The position numbers and the translations under genes are program-made. Source: an uncultured Erwinia sp. (lineage in GTDB: Bacteria; Pseudomonadota; Gammaproteobacteria; Enterobacterales; Enterobacteriaceae). Taken from it: a stretch of DNA of 64,000 bases. Shown here one piece after another: positions 41,335 through 51,068 of the stretch. The stretch's first letter is position 1; each line of letters begins with the position of its first letter. Under the pieces are notes generated by a model that saw only the letters and a list, made by a program, of their open reading frames with translations, was not told the origin of the DNA and did no database searches. The stretch lies in assembly GCA_945290265.1 (NCBI GenBank), contig CALYQW010000004.1:124001-188000 (forward strand). Direction: 5' to 3'.

Positions 41335-42126
41335 TTAGCAGAGAATATTTTTTATATTTATCAAAAAGTCTTCATGGTAATTGTTTTTCCTTGGTGAATT
41401 CATATAGATATATAAAGGCTGATGATAAATAAATGGCAGGGTTGAAAATTCATCACTGACAGAAGTGGAAAGTTGAAAAAGTAAACCTTCCCCGGCAATA
41501 AACGCGGTTTTCAGCCAGACGGGATTATCAATTTGTCGCAACTGACCGGTAAAGCCCTGTTTGCGTAATCTGATCAGCGCTTTCTGAAAATCAGGCAGGT
41601 GCATCATACTTTGTTCGGTCAGCAGCGTTTTTTTATGCCAGTTTTGCAGCAGACTGGTGCAGCAGCGTAACGATAACACCAGATCGGTGCGCGTCACTTC
41701 AAAACAGACCGGCACGGTTATCGGATGTAAACTAATGAAAATATCGTCATCATCACGAATGCTTTCTGCAAAACGGACAAACGGTGGGGTTGGCAGGGTG
41801 CTCAGACAGGGCTGGAGTAAATCAGTCAGTAAAAATGTATTGCTCTGTGGTGATGACAGCCGGAAATGACGTTCTGAGGGTTGTTGATTGATATACTCCA
41901 GCGCGCAGTAGTGCGGCAGTAACCGGTAATAAATACACTCGGCAACATGAGTTGGAATGATCCTGTTGCGTTCAACTATAAACAGTTTTTCGCCAATCCA
42001 GTCCTCGGTTAATTTAAGCATGCGTGATACTGGTGGCACGGTAAGGTAGAGCTTATCAGCCGCTGATTTTAAATTTTTTTCCTGATAAAGAGTAATAAAT
42101 ACCCGCATAGCTTTGGAGACAAACAT
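41335..42126 (-). CDS. LysR-type regulator of unknown target
   Basis: A 263-aa protein with an N-terminal LysR-like winged HTH (VFITLYQEKNLKSAADKLYL, VPPVSRMLKLTEDWIGEKLF). The C-terminal half is divergent from normal LysR effector domains, rich in Ser, Thr and Cys (LSLRCCTSLLQNW), and ends MNSPRKNNYHEDFLINIKN. Start at MFVSKAMRVF, with AAGGAG six bases upstream; the frame is open nine codons further. The DNA is more AT-rich than its neighbours, and E. coli has no such gene between copA and cueR, which suggests acquisition. Similar orphan regulators occur in virulence islands; target unknown. Confidence 0.7.
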   Translation of the reverse strand: MFVSKAMRVFITLYQEKNLKSAADKLYLTVPPVSRMLKLTEDWIGEKLFIVERNRIIPTHVAECIYYRLLPHYCALEYINQQPSERHFRLSSPQSNTFLLTDLLQPCLSTLPTPPFVRFAESIRDDDDIFISLHPITVPVCFEVTRTDLVLSLRCCTSLLQNWHKKTLLTEQSMMHLPDFQKALIRLRKQGFTGQLRQIDNPVWLKTAFIAGEGLLFQLSTSVSDEFSTLPFIYHQPLYIYMNSPRKNNYHEDFLINIKNILC

Positions 42127-42394
42127 CCGCACTCCTTGAGAAGTTTTTTCCAAAACTTATACTGATGTTTTATCTTTTAACACTGATGAAATTATTATTT
42201 TTCACCGAAAAACCGGTTTTTTTTGTAACAGGATAGTAGCCACGCAGAAACTCATAACGCGTTAGCCGGGCGGCAGAGTCTTGCTGAACCGGCAGCTGAC
42301 GCGATATCTTATCGGTTAGTGTAAGAAATACTGCGTGCGTCCGCTAAATGGCAGCAGGGGGACGTCGGGACAGGCCGACAGGCGGGAGAACAGC

Positions 42395-42799
42395 GTGAAC
42401 ATTAGTGAAATGGCAAAAAAAACCGGTTTAACCAGTAAGGCCATCCGCTTTTATGAAGAAAAAGGGCTGGTAACGCCGCCACAACGTGCTGATAACGGTT
42501 ATCGCAGTTACTCAGCTAAGCATCTGGAGGAGTTCAGACTGCTGCATCAGGCGCGCCAGGTGGGGTTTACCCTGGATGAATGCCGTGAGCTGATAGGTTT
42601 GTTTAACGATCCGAACCGTCACAGCGCCGATGTAAAAGCGCGTACGTTACAAAAGGTGAGTGATATTGAAAAGCAAATCAGTCAGTTAGAGCAGATGCGC
42701 CAGCGTTTGCTGGCGCTTGCTGAAAACTGCCCGGGCGACAACAGCGCCGACTGCCCGATTATTACACAACTGGCCGGCTGCTGCCCGCGCCAGGGATGA
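42395..42799 (+). CDS. cueR: Copper-responsive MerR-family activator CueR
   Basis: A 134-aa regulator activating copA and cueO in response to Cu(I). The MerR HTH ([20 protein letters not shown]) and long dimer helix are normal. The metal-binding loop has the two Cys in [11 protein letters not shown], equivalent to Cys112 and Cys120. It starts at a GTG (42395) with GGGAG upstream; the frame is open 20 codons further. Convergent with ybbJ, two bases from its stop. Confidence 0.96.
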   Translation: MNISEMAKKTGLTSKAIRFYEEKGLVTPPQRADNGYRSYSAKHLEEFRLLHQARQVGFTLDECRELIGLFNDPNRHSADVKARTLQKVSDIEKQISQLEQMRQRLLALAENCPGDNSADCPIITQLAGCCPRQG

Positions 42800-42801
42800 T
42801 T

Positions 42802-43254
42802 TCAGTAAAGTCGTGGCACCACGCGCAGGGTAATACCCTCAATGGCAATCACCGTCACCCGGGTACCGGCAGGAAGATCATCATCGGCCTGAACGCGCCA
42901 GTTACCATCCGCGATCCTTACATGACCAATACCGTTAACCAGCGCACTGTCCAGCACCAGCACTTTGCCCACCATTTCCTGGCTACGCTGATTAACCCGC
43001 GGCGTGGTATCGTTACTTCCCCGGTATTTAAGCCAGCGCGTCCACCACAGTGCTGCCAGAACCGTTAGCAGAGCAAAACTGACCCCCTGCCATTCCCAGG
43101 GTAACGGCACCAGCCACACCAATAGCGCAACCAGCAGCGCTGCCACGCCGCTCCATAGCAGATAGCCGCTGGTGCCGAGCATTTCTGCTGCCAGCAGAAT
43201 ACCGGCCAGCGCCAGCCACAGCGGCCAGGGGTTCGCGAACAGTTCCTGCATCAT
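42802..43254 (-). CDS. ybbJ: NfeD-like membrane protein YbbJ
   Basis: A 150-aa protein with two to three N-terminal membrane helices (WPLWLALAGILLAAEML, SGVAALLVALLVWLV) and a C-terminal soluble OB-fold NfeD domain (GNWRVQADDDLPAGTRVTVI). It is the partner of the stomatin-like QmcA, and its start overlaps the qmcA stop by one base. The pair is thought to act in membrane quality control. Confidence 0.93.
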   Translation of the reverse strand: MMQELFANPWPLWLALAGILLAAEMLGTSGYLLWSGVAALLVALLVWLVPLPWEWQGVSFALLTVLAALWWTRWLKYRGSNDTTPRVNQRSQEMVGKVLVLDSALVNGIGHVRIADGNWRVQADDDLPAGTRVTVIAIEGITLRVVPRLY

Positions 43255-44168
43255 CAGTGATCATGCCCTTTCTTACTGTCGTTGATCAGTTCACTGATAC
43301 CGGAAATGGTGCCCATCAGACTGCTGGCATCCAGCGGCATCATCACAATTTTACTGTTGCCAGCCGAGCCGATAGCCTGCAGCGCATCGGTGTATTTCTG
43401 CGCGACAAAATAGTTAATCGCCTGAATATCGCCAGCTGCGATAGCATTGGAGACCAGTTTGGTCGCCTGTGCTTCGGCTTCGGCACTACGCTCACGCGCC
43501 TCTGCCGCAAGGAAAGCCGACTGACGCTCACCTTCCGCTTTCAGGATCTGCGACTGCTTGTCGCCTTCGGCGCGCAGGATCGCTGCCTGACGTACCCCTT
43601 CGGCTTCCAGAATATCGGCACGTTTAGTACGTTCCGCTTTCATCTGAGCGTTCATGGAATCGATCAGTTCCACCGGCGGACGCACATCGCGGATCTCAAT
43701 ACGGGTGATCTTAATCCCCCACGGGTTGGTGGCTTCATCAACGATCTGCAACAGACGGGTATTAATGTTGTCGCGCTGCGACAGCATTTCATCCAGCTCC
43801 ATTGAGCCAAGTACGGTACGCATATTGGTCATGGTCAGGTTAATAATCGCGAGTTCAAGATTACTTACCTCATATGCGGCACGTGCCGGATCAATGACCT
43901 GAATAAAGCACACGGCATCAATAGTGACACTGGCGTTATCGCGGGAAATAACTTCCTGCGAGGGAATATCCAGCACCTGTTCCATCATATTGATCTTACG
44001 ACCAATGCGGTCCATAAATGGTACCACCAGGTTCAGGCCAGGCTGCAGTGTGGTGGTGTAGCGTCCGAAGCGCTCAACGGTCCACTGAAAACCCTGTGGG
44101 ACAATTTTGATCCCTGACCAGACAATGACCAGTGCCAATACGATAATGACGAGAATGACGGGAAACAT
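43254..44168 (-). CDS. qmcA: SPFH/band-7 membrane protease regulator QmcA
   Basis: A 304-aa stomatin/prohibitin-type protein. An N-terminal membrane anchor ([16 protein letters not shown]) is followed by the SPFH domain ([20 protein letters not shown]) and a long coiled coil rich in Glu, Ala, Arg and Gln ([20 protein letters not shown]). QmcA forms oligomeric rafts and was isolated with FtsH-HflKC quality control. Operon with ybbJ. Confidence 0.95.
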   Translation of the reverse strand: MFPVILVIIVLALVIVWSGIKIVPQGFQWTVERFGRYTTTLQPGLNLVVPFMDRIGRKINMMEQVLDIPSQEVISRDNASVTIDAVCFIQVIDPARAAYEVSNLELAIINLTMTNMRTVLGSMELDEMLSQRDNINTRLLQIVDEATNPWGIKITRIEIRDVRPPVELIDSMNAQMKAERTKRADILEAEGVRQAAILRAEGDKQSQILKAEGERQSAFLAAEARERSAEAEAQATKLVSNAIAAGDIQAINYFVAQKYTDALQAIGSAGNSKIVMMPLDASSLMGTISGISELINDSKKGHDH

Positions 44169-44426
44169 AGAAAAAAACCTCCTGATTGTTTAGCGCCTGT
44201 CCATCAGGCTTTTTTTTTAATTAACTTCAGTCATAACGCCAGATGGGCAGGTTCTCCATTCCAGCCATGCTCAAACGGCACTTTATGATAAATGCCGGTC
44301 ATGTTTTTGAGATGATGTCACCGCCTGGTGGGCGGGCATTAATACTACGAGTATACCTGATAGTCGCGATTTACTGCCAGTCAGTGCGGAGAAGAGCGTC
44401 ACGTTTCGGAAGGAGAAAAAGGAAAG

Positions 44427-44454
44427 TGCCGGGGCAGCACAGCCACACCCGGCA
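44427..44454 (-). terminator. Probable terminator of cnoX
   Basis: TGCCGGG and CCCGGCA form a 7-bp stem with a 14-nt loop; read on the minus strand it is followed by CTTTCCTTTTTC. It lies seven bases after the cnoX stop. The rest of the qmcA-cnoX interval (44169-44426) shows no gene. Confidence 0.5.
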
Positions 44455-44460
44455 AAGTAC

Positions 44461-45318
44461 TCAGTAAAGCAGTGAGTAAAGCTGGCGGCGATACTTCGCA
44501 GCCAGGGCATCACCGGTTCCCAGTGCCGCAAGGATATCCTGCAGGATTTTACGTACCTGACCGTCGCCGGCGGTGAGATCTTTTTTCAGATGATCAAACA
44601 GCAGCGTCAGTGCCTCTTCGTTACGTCCCACCTGATGCAGTTGCAGCGCCAGCTGGCTGGCAAGGGTAGCATTATCCGGATTGGCGGCAATCCGCTGCTG
44701 AAGTTGCTGAATTTCCGGCGTGTCAGCCGCCTGTTTCAGCAAATCAATCTGCGCCAGCAGCCCCTGATAACGGCTGTCCTGATCCTGTAACGGCACCACC
44801 TTCAGCACCGCTTTAGCTTCGTCACTGCGGTTCAAACCAATCAGGACTTCCGCCAGCAGAAAGCCAGTTTCACTGTGCTGATTACTGAGCTGCCAGGCGT
44901 CTTTTAACAGTGGCAGTGCTTCAATCAGCCTACCTTCTTCCATTAACAGCAACGCCTGCTGCGTTTTCAGTTCTTCTTCTTTTGGCAGTACTTTCTCCAG
45001 CAGCGCACGCACTGCCTCATCCGGCTGCGGTCCCTGCAGACCATCTACCGGCTGACCGCCCTGGAACAGATACACAGTAGGTAAGGAGCGCACTCCAAAC
45101 TGTTGAGCGACCGCCGGTTCGGCGTCACAATCCAGGGTTGCCAGGATAAACTGTCCGGCGAACTCCTGAGCCAGGCCATGCAGCAGTGGGGTTAAATGTT
45201 GACAGTGCTGGCTGCGTTCAGACCAGAAATAGAACAGCACCGGGGTTTGCATGGATTGCTCCAGCACCTGGTGCAGGTTGATTTGATTAATTTCTACAAT
45301 CGCAGCTTGTGGTGACAT
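44461..45318 (-). CDS. cnoX: Chaperedoxin CnoX (YbbN)
   Basis: A 285-aa protein with an N-terminal thioredoxin fold and C-terminal TPR-like repeats. The CxxC active site of thioredoxin is degenerate here ([10 protein letters not shown], giving SQHC), as in E. coli CnoX, which works as a holdase and passes substrates to GroEL and DnaK under oxidative stress. A second Cys ([12 protein letters not shown]) forms the mixed-disulfide site. Followed by a short terminator. Confidence 0.94.
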   Translation of the reverse strand: MSPQAAIVEINQINLHQVLEQSMQTPVLFYFWSERSQHCQHLTPLLHGLAQEFAGQFILATLDCDAEPAVAQQFGVRSLPTVYLFQGGQPVDGLQGPQPDEAVRALLEKVLPKEEELKTQQALLLMEEGRLIEALPLLKDAWQLSNQHSETGFLLAEVLIGLNRSDEAKAVLKVVPLQDQDSRYQGLLAQIDLLKQAADTPEIQQLQQRIAANPDNATLASQLALQLHQVGRNEEALTLLFDHLKKDLTAGDGQVRKILQDILAALGTGDALAAKYRRQLYSLLY

Positions 45319-45387
45319 AGATCTGTCTCTTTTCGCATAGGTTTCTCACAGTATGGGGGCAACCGATACAGCTTCAAGTACTGGTGG

Positions 45388-46158
45388 CTATTTGCGCCGC
45401 AAAAAACAGTCCATTGCCCGGCCGGGAAGCAAACGGCGTAACAGGGTGATGGCGTGGGTCACCAGGGTGACCGGGTAGCGCAGCCTTGGACAGCGGCTTT
45501 CCAGTGCATGATGCAGTTTGGGTAAAATGGCCTGCGGGGGCAGGGCGAAACGGGCGGCAATGCCCGGATTTTTCACCGGTTGATCCTGCAGTGCCTGACT
45601 GACATTGCGGGTAAAGGGAGTATTGATGGGGCCGGGCTCAATCAGGCTGACGCGGACTCCGCTGGCATGTAGCTCCATGCGTAATGCATCTGACCAGGCT
45701 TCAAGGGCATATTTACTGGCCGCATAGGCACCGCGCCCCGGGGTAGAAATCAGCCCCAGCACTGAACTGGTATTGATAATCCGTCCGCGACAGGCAATCA
45801 GCGCCGGTAACAGCAGCATAGTCAGCTGATGAGTACCAAAAAAATTGGTGGCAAATTGTTGCTCCAGCTGCTGGCGTGACACTGCCTGCAGTGGACCGTA
45901 GACGCCAAATCCGCCGTTATTAAACAGACCATGCAGCTGCCCCTGACACAGGGCCAGTATTTCACTGGCGGCACGGGTAACGCTCCCGGCATCATCCAGA
46001 TCCAACATCACTCCGCTGAAGCCGAGAGAATCCATTCGTGTAACATCCGCTGGCTTACGGCAGGTAGCAATAACCCGATAGCCGCGCTGTAGCAGATCGC
46101 TGGCAGCGACCAGGCCAATGCCACTGGAGCAACCAGTAATCACGATATTTTTTTGCAT
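45388..46158 (-). CDS. ybbO: Short-chain dehydrogenase YbbO
   Basis: A 256-aa classical SDR. The cofactor motif TGCSSGIG is near the N-terminus, NNGGFG follows, and the catalytic Ser-Tyr-Lys lies in NTSSVLG and YAASKYALEAW. In E. coli it is an NADP-dependent aldehyde reductase. A C-terminal hydrophobic/basic tail is typical. Upstream of cnoX, in the same direction. In E. coli tesA and ybbAP are next; those are not here. Confidence 0.93.
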   Translation of the reverse strand: MQKNIVITGCSSGIGLVAASDLLQRGYRVIATCRKPADVTRMDSLGFSGVMLDLDDAGSVTRAASEILALCQGQLHGLFNNGGFGVYGPLQAVSRQQLEQQFATNFFGTHQLTMLLLPALIACRGRIINTSSVLGLISTPGRGAYAASKYALEAWSDALRMELHASGVRVSLIEPGPINTPFTRNVSQALQDQPVKNPGIAARFALPPQAILPKLHHALESRCPRLRYPVTLVTHAITLLRRLLPGRAMDCFLRRK

Positions 46159-46607
46159 TAGATAACCTTTATCTGTGCGTCTTTACCGGCTCTCAGAGCC
46201 GATTTGTTTGCCGCTAATCGTTGTAATTATACCTGATTACTGATAACGAGGCCGATCTGTCAGCCCTGATGCAGAGAAAAAAGACCTTGCTGAATCAAAA
46301 AGCAGAAAAATAGCTGTGCGTATTTAAGCACAGCTTTATTCTTTATCAGCCAGCAAAAGCGTATGAAGATAACCTACTAAATCTGAGCTAAAACGTACCT
46401 TATTTTTTTTCTAGCGGTTTATAATTCGGCGTTGAATGTCTTTCTGTATGTTGATAATGCCACCCTTCATAGTTTTTTTTAAAATTGAATAAAAATGAAC
46501 CCATGCCAGTGGAATCAATGAAATCAAAATGTCATCCTGTTATACTGCTGTAAATGTCTGTAAGTTAACCGGGTCTGGTAAATTGTTTCAGCGTAAAAAA
46601 ATAACTG
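46159..46607. other. AT-rich intergenic, no gene recognised
   Basis: A spacer between ybbO and the luxI gene with long A/T runs. I see no open frame with a ribosome-binding site and no RNA structure that stands out. It probably carries the luxI promoter towards its right end. Confidence 0.4.
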
Positions 46608-46645
46608 TGATATTTTGTTGATATTTTGTTGATATTTAGTTGATA
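46608..46645 (+). repeat. 11-bp tandem repeats in the luxI promoter region
   Basis: Three units (TGATATTTTGT twice, then TGATATTTAGT) and a partial fourth (TGATA) follow without gaps, about 55-90 bp before the luxI start. A period of 11 bp places each unit on the same DNA face. Confidence 0.75.
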
Positions 46646-46697
46646 AACGACTCGCAGACAGAGTGTTGGCGTTGTTTTTTATTTTGTGAGGGAAAAA

Positions 46698-47351
46698 ATG
46701 TTAGAGCTTTTCGATGTAAAATATAATGTATTGACTGATAAAAGGTCACAAGAGTTGTTTACTTTGAGGAAAGGAGTTTTTAAAGATCGTCTGAACTGGA
46801 TGGTAAATATTAAAAATAATATGGAAGCCGATGAATATGATTGCCATAACACGACATATGTTTTTGGTGCGGTAAAGAATCATTGTATTTGTAGCGTACG
46901 TTTTATAGAAACCCGATATCCCAACATGATTACTCATACCTTCAGCTCGTGGTTTAAAAAATCACAACTGCCGGAAGGTAATTTTGTTGAAGCCAGCCGA
47001 TTATTCATTGATAAGGAACGAACTGAAAAATTTTCACTGCGTCAGTATCCGGTGAGTGGACTGTTATTTTTATCAATGCTCAACTATGCCAGGCATCATG
47101 GCTATGATGGCATTTACGCTGTCGTCAGCCATCCGATGTACATTATCTTCAAACGCTCAGGATGGCTTATTCGTCAGATAGATAAGAGTATTTCTGAGAA
47201 AAATAAAAATGTGTACCTAATTTTTATGCCGGTTGACGATCTTAACCAGCAGATACTGATGGATAATGTGAAAAGCAAGGCACCAGAAGCTGACTGTCAG
47301 CTTGATGCCTGGCCAATTTCATTCTCCATCGGAATGGACGGGACGAATTAG
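46698..47351 (+). CDS. esaI: Acyl-homoserine-lactone synthase, EsaI type
   Basis: A 217-aa LuxI-family enzyme making an N-acyl-homoserine lactone from S-adenosylmethionine and acyl-ACP. Conserved residues are present: Arg24, Phe28, Trp34, Asp45, Asp48, Arg68, Glu98 and Arg101. The N-terminus MLELFDVKYN matches EsaI of Pantoea stewartii. The EsaI Thr140 position, which favours 3-oxo chains, is Ala141 here, which suggests unsubstituted acyl chains. Start at the ATG after GAGGG; a GTG four codons upstream is part of that site. Convergent with the esaR-like gene, with a 33-bp overlap of 3' ends. A/T-rich compared with its surroundings. Confidence 0.93.
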   Translation: MLELFDVKYNVLTDKRSQELFTLRKGVFKDRLNWMVNIKNNMEADEYDCHNTTYVFGAVKNHCICSVRFIETRYPNMITHTFSSWFKKSQLPEGNFVEASRLFIDKERTEKFSLRQYPVSGLLFLSMLNYARHHGYDGIYAVVSHPMYIIFKRSGWLIRQIDKSISEKNKNVYLIFMPVDDLNQQILMDNVKSKAPEADCQLDAWPISFSIGMDGTN

Positions 47352-48062
47352 TTGTAACTCGATCCCTAAACGGATGGCATGCTTGGCATTGGTGACGCCC
47401 AGTTTTTTCACGGCGTTGCCAATATGATATTTAACGGTAGTTAGTTTTATTCCAAGGATAAGGGCAATCTCCTGATAAGATTTCCCCAGACTTGCCCAGT
47501 AAATAATTTCATTTTCGCGTTTTGAAAATATTTCCCGTGAATTCATGCTCTCGAATTCACTTTTTTGAGCCTGTTCTTTGTACAGTGAGGTCAGCTTATC
47601 GTGGGTCTCTATGAGCATCATTTGGATCAAGTCGCTACTGGCTTTGATAGTTTCTTCAATGCCATGCTCACAGTCGTTATCCATCATTAAAGAGAGTACC
47701 GCTATATTGTTATTCTGATCGTGTAGTACGGAGGTGTAGCCATTAATAATGTTGTGGTCTTTAGCCATTGCAAACAATTTTGGTACTTTAACGCCCTTGC
47801 TGAGCATGATGTTTTCATCCCAGGAAAAGGGGGTGATCCGATACAGAGCCGTGACCAGTACCGGATCGATAAATTGGAAATTATTGTCTTTATAGAGCTT
47901 AAACCATTCCGGACGGTTGGAGATGATGGTGAAGTCCACCGGATTTTTTTTGCTCATAATGGCATAGGCATATTTAAGGTTAGGAAATCTGGTCAGCCTC
48001 TTTTCAAGATACTTTTGAACTTTTGAATTAATATCAGGATTATTAAACCAAGCGCCTGGCAT
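47319..48062 (-). CDS. esaR: LuxR-type quorum-sensing regulator, EsaR type
   Basis: A 247-aa regulator. The N-terminal autoinducer-binding domain has the conserved Trp/Tyr/Asp pocket (EWFKLYKDNNFQFIDPVLVT, ITPFSWDENI), and the C-terminal LuxR HTH reads FSKRENEIIYWASLGKSYQE, LTTVKYHIGNAVKKLGV. It follows EsaR, which represses without ligand and is released by AHL, more than activator-type LuxR proteins. AGGGAG lies eight bases before the ATG. The gene converges on luxI. A dyad upstream may serve as its own operator. Confidence 0.92.
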   Translation of the reverse strand: MPGAWFNNPDINSKVQKYLEKRLTRFPNLKYAYAIMSKKNPVDFTIISNRPEWFKLYKDNNFQFIDPVLVTALYRITPFSWDENIMLSKGVKVPKLFAMAKDHNIINGYTSVLHDQNNNIAVLSLMMDNDCEHGIEETIKASSDLIQMMLIETHDKLTSLYKEQAQKSEFESMNSREIFSKRENEIIYWASLGKSYQEIALILGIKLTTVKYHIGNAVKKLGVTNAKHAIRLGIELQLIRPVHSDGE

Positions 48063-48106
48063 ATTGTTTACTCCCTAACACAGGTATCCGTTACTATAAA
48101 ACCATG

Positions 48107-48122
48107 CCAGAATTAATACTGG
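48107..48122. promoter_or_regulatory. lux-box-like dyad upstream of esaR
   Basis: CCAGAATTAATACTGG is a 16-bp near-perfect palindrome 45 bp before the esaR start codon, overlapping where a -35 box should sit (a -10-like TATAGT is at 48093-48098, minus strand). EsaR-type repressors bind dyads in this position, so autorepression is plausible. Confidence 0.45.
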
Positions 48123-48600
48123 AATTAGTCAAAGAAGGTGAAGATAGATCTATTAGCCGTGAATATCAAGTATAAAACGGACAAATCGTCCTTTTCTCAT
48201 GGATTGGAGGGAGTGATGATCGAAGGAGTGGAAGTAAGCAACATTATGAACTTTTTAGCATTAACGGGAAAAAAAAGGTAAACCACAATCTCGGTATAAT
48301 AACGCTGGATTATTAATTATTGCGTCTTTTACCTGCTGTCTTTCTCTTCGGTTTGCCAGTCTCTGCAATGGCCTGGGGGGAAGGATGCAGAGTGCTCTGA
48401 AACAGTATTACCCGCTGACAGTGACAGCCTGAGAAAATGGTTACCCTGGTGTTGGCAATATAAAAGTCTAAGGAACTAAGTTTAAGAATCTTTCTTATTT
48501 TGTAGGGCTTAAGATACTGTAGTTAACTGCAAATTGTTAGCCGTACTAAAGTATAGTCTGGTACTGTCCTTTAGTGCCTGGCCCGGTCATTAACTCTGTT
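48123..48600. other. Intergenic between esaR and purK, no gene recognised
   Basis: About 480 bp without a supported gene. It has runs of A, a palindromic TGTAGTTAACTGCA near 48520 and an inverted repeat ACTAAAG/CTTTAGT at 48545-48575 close to the purK stop. No clear terminator or RNA. Confidence 0.4.
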
Positions 48601-49689
48601 TCAGTCAGCCTGAAACCCGGTTTTTAGCAACGTCTGAGCCCAGTCAATACCCGTGGCGTACTCAGCTGGCAGCAAAGTCACCATCTCTCTAAGTGACTGA
48701 CACAAAGCGCGACAACTGGTATGCGTCAGGTTGATATGGCCGACTTTACGTCCGGGGTGTACCGCTTTATCGTACCAGTGTAAATGTACCAGACTCTGGC
48801 TAAGCCATGCCAGATCGATCTCCGTTCCAATCAGGTTGATCATCGCGGATGAAGTGATAACGGACGGGACTGGTACAGGAAGATTGAGGATCGCGCGCAG
48901 GTGTAGTTCAAATTGGCTAATGGATGCGCCATTCTGCGTCCAGTGACCGCTGTTATGAACCCGCGGTGCCAGTTCGTTAATCAGCAGGCCTTCCGGTACC
49001 ACAAAACACTCCATCGCCATCACGCCAACATAGTTCAGTTGGTCCATAATCGCGGACAGCATTTGTTCTGCCTGCTGCTGGTGCGGGTTAACACAGGCCG
49101 CCGGCAGCGCTACGCTGGTGCGCAGAATGCCGTCCTGGTGCAGATTGTGGGTTAACGGATAAAACACCTTTTGCCCGCCTTGCGTACGCGCACCGACCAG
49201 CGACAGCTCGCCGCTGAACACAATTCCCTGTTCAACAATACATTCGCCATAGCATTCCTGTGGCAAAGTGGCGGTTTCCTCCTGACGCAAACGCCATTGA
49301 CCCCGACCGTCATAGCCACCGGTGCGGCGCTTGACGATCGCCAGCTCACCCAGCTTACTGAACACTTCCGGCCATCTGGCGGCATCGGTTAACAGTTGCC
49401 AGGGGGCGGTAGGTAACCGCAACTCATCCAACAACTGCTTCTGCGTCAGCCGATCGGCCAGAAGAGGGAAAATATCACGATTCACAAACGCCGGATGGGT
49501 AGCCAGCTCACGGGTCAGCGGCGTTTCCGGCCAGCGCTCAATCTCCGCGGTGATCACGCTGTCAGCGATCGGCAGGCTGTCCGGCTCGGCCTCCAGCCCC
49601 ACCGGCCAGACGGTAATCCCTAAGGGCTCGCCAGCCTGACGCAGCATACGTCCCAGCTGGCCGTTACCTAATACGCAAACCGACTTCAT
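48601..49689 (-). CDS. purK: 5-(carboxyamino)imidazole ribonucleotide synthase PurK
   Basis: A 362-aa ATP-grasp enzyme that carboxylates AIR with bicarbonate and ATP in purine synthesis. It has the N-terminal [19 protein letters not shown], the ATP-binding [13 protein letters not shown] and the metal site [15 protein letters not shown]. Its start overlaps the purE stop by four bases, so the genes are co-translated. Confidence 0.97.
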   Translation of the reverse strand: MKSVCVLGNGQLGRMLRQAGEPLGITVWPVGLEAEPDSLPIADSVITAEIERWPETPLTRELATHPAFVNRDIFPLLADRLTQKQLLDELRLPTAPWQLLTDAARWPEVFSKLGELAIVKRRTGGYDGRGQWRLRQEETATLPQECYGECIVEQGIVFSGELSLVGARTQGGQKVFYPLTHNLHQDGILRTSVALPAACVNPHQQQAEQMLSAIMDQLNYVGVMAMECFVVPEGLLINELAPRVHNSGHWTQNGASISQFELHLRAILNLPVPVPSVITSSAMINLIGTEIDLAWLSQSLVHLHWYDKAVHPGRKVGHINLTHTSCRALCQSLREMVTLLPAEYATGIDWAQTLLKTGFQAD

Positions 49690-50195
49690 ACCGCCTCCCG
49701 TGGATCGGGATTATTCAGCACCTCATCGGTTTGCGTTTGCCGCCAGTGCGCCAGGCGCGCTGCCAGTTCGGCATCCTGTAGCGCCAGGATTTGTGCCGCC
49801 AGCAGTGCAGCATTGGCAGCACCCGCTTTACCTATAGCCAGGGTGCCCACCGGAATACCGCGCGGCATTTGCACAATGGAGTAAAGGCTGTCAATGCCGC
49901 TCAGTGCAGCACTTTGTACCGGCACACCCAGCACCGGCACCAGGGTTTTGGCCGCCAGCATACCGGGCAGATGCGCTGCGCCTCCGGCTCCGGCAATAAT
50001 CACCTGAAAACCCTTTTCCGCCGCCTGTTCAGCAAAACTGAACAGTTTGTCCGGGGTTCGGTGGGCAGAAACCACTTCGCAATGAAAAGGGATAGCCAGA
50101 CTGTCGAGAATTTCTGCAGCGAATTGCAGGGTTGCCCAGTCGCTTTTGGAACCCATAACAACGGCAATGCGGGCCGGAGCGGCGTTAAATGACAT
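49686..50195 (-). CDS. purE: N5-CAIR mutase PurE
   Basis: A 169-aa enzyme converting N5-CAIR to CAIR. The signature GSKSDWATL, the active-site His in [11 protein letters not shown] and the loop [14 protein letters not shown] are intact. Start at [10 protein letters not shown] at 50195, giving the same length as E. coli; the frame is open 11 codons upstream. First gene of purEK, with a PurR box about 100 bp upstream. Confidence 0.97.
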   Translation of the reverse strand: MSFNAAPARIAVVMGSKSDWATLQFAAEILDSLAIPFHCEVVSAHRTPDKLFSFAEQAAEKGFQVIIAGAGGAAHLPGMLAAKTLVPVLGVPVQSAALSGIDSLYSIVQMPRGIPVGTLAIGKAGAANAALLAAQILALQDAELAARLAHWRQTQTDEVLNNPDPREAV

Positions 50196-50298
50196 GCAGA
50201 TCGGACTCCTGTGATAATAAAACGTCACCGTAACAGCATTCAGGCGGGTTGATGCTGCCAGGTGGGAAGGGCTGAGAGAATAACATGACTGCGCGCCA

Positions 50299-50314
50299 GG
50301 GAAAACGTTTGCCT
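50299..50314. promoter_or_regulatory. PurR operator of purEK
   Basis: Read on the minus strand, AGGCAAACGTTTTCCC matches the PurR consensus ANGCAANCGNTTNCNT at all but the last base. Purine repression of purEK is expected. Confidence 0.82.
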
Positions 50315-50351
50315 GGGGGAAATTCAGCGTAATTAAGCGGAAAAGGGAGGA

Positions 50352-51068
50352 TTAAAACACAAACGATATCAGGCTGATTTTACCGGCACTGACTTTAACC
50401 GCAGAGCCTTCCTGATGCCAGGCACCGAGAACCACGCGCTGTGCCGCCTGATGGTTAATTTCAAGGGTATGTACCGCCGGACGGTGGGTATGACCGTGGA
50501 TCAGCGTGGTGACGTCATCGCGGCGCATAACCTCTTCAACCGCCTGTTGATTAACATCCATAATCGTCATGTCTTTACTGCTGTTGACCTGCTGACTACC
50601 GGCGCGCATCTTCTGCGCAATGCACTGACGTACAAACAGCGGCAAACTCAGAAATAGCCGCTGTAACCAGCGCTGATGCATCCGGCGACGAAAACGCTGA
50701 TAGCCGTGGTCATCGATACACAGCGTATCACCGTGCATAATCAGCAGCCGTCGGCCATACAGGGTCAGGATCTTTTCTTCCGGCAGTAGCGTCAGGCCGG
50801 CCGCTTTGGCAAAGCGTTTACCCAGCAGAAAATCACGATTGCCGTGTATAAAATAGCAGGGGATAGTCAGCTGGCGCAGCGCCGCAGCAATCTGCTGATG
50901 CAGCGGATTCGGGTCGTCATCACCAATCCAGGCTTCAAACAGGTCGCCCAGAATATACAACGCATCGGCAGACGGCGCTTCCCGTTGCAGAAAACGCAGA
51001 AAACCGGCGGTGATCGCCGGTTCTTCATGACACAGATGGAGATCTGCGATAAACAGCGTGTGTGGCAT
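50352..51068 (-). CDS. lpxH: UDP-2,3-diacylglucosamine hydrolase LpxH
   Basis: A 238-aa calcineurin-like metallophosphoesterase of lipid A synthesis, cleaving UDP-2,3-diacylglucosamine to lipid X at the inner membrane. The dimanganese motifs are [22 protein letters not shown] and HGHTHRP. One-base overlap with ppiB in the usual ppiB-lpxH arrangement. Confidence 0.96.
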   Translation of the reverse strand: MPHTLFIADLHLCHEEPAITAGFLRFLQREAPSADALYILGDLFEAWIGDDDPNPLHQQIAAALRQLTIPCYFIHGNRDFLLGKRFAKAAGLTLLPEEKILTLYGRRLLIMHGDTLCIDDHGYQRFRRRMHQRWLQRLFLSLPLFVRQCIAQKMRAGSQQVNSSKDMTIMDVNQQAVEEVMRRDDVTTLIHGHTHRPAVHTLEINHQAAQRVVLGAWHQEGSAVKVSAGKISLISFVF

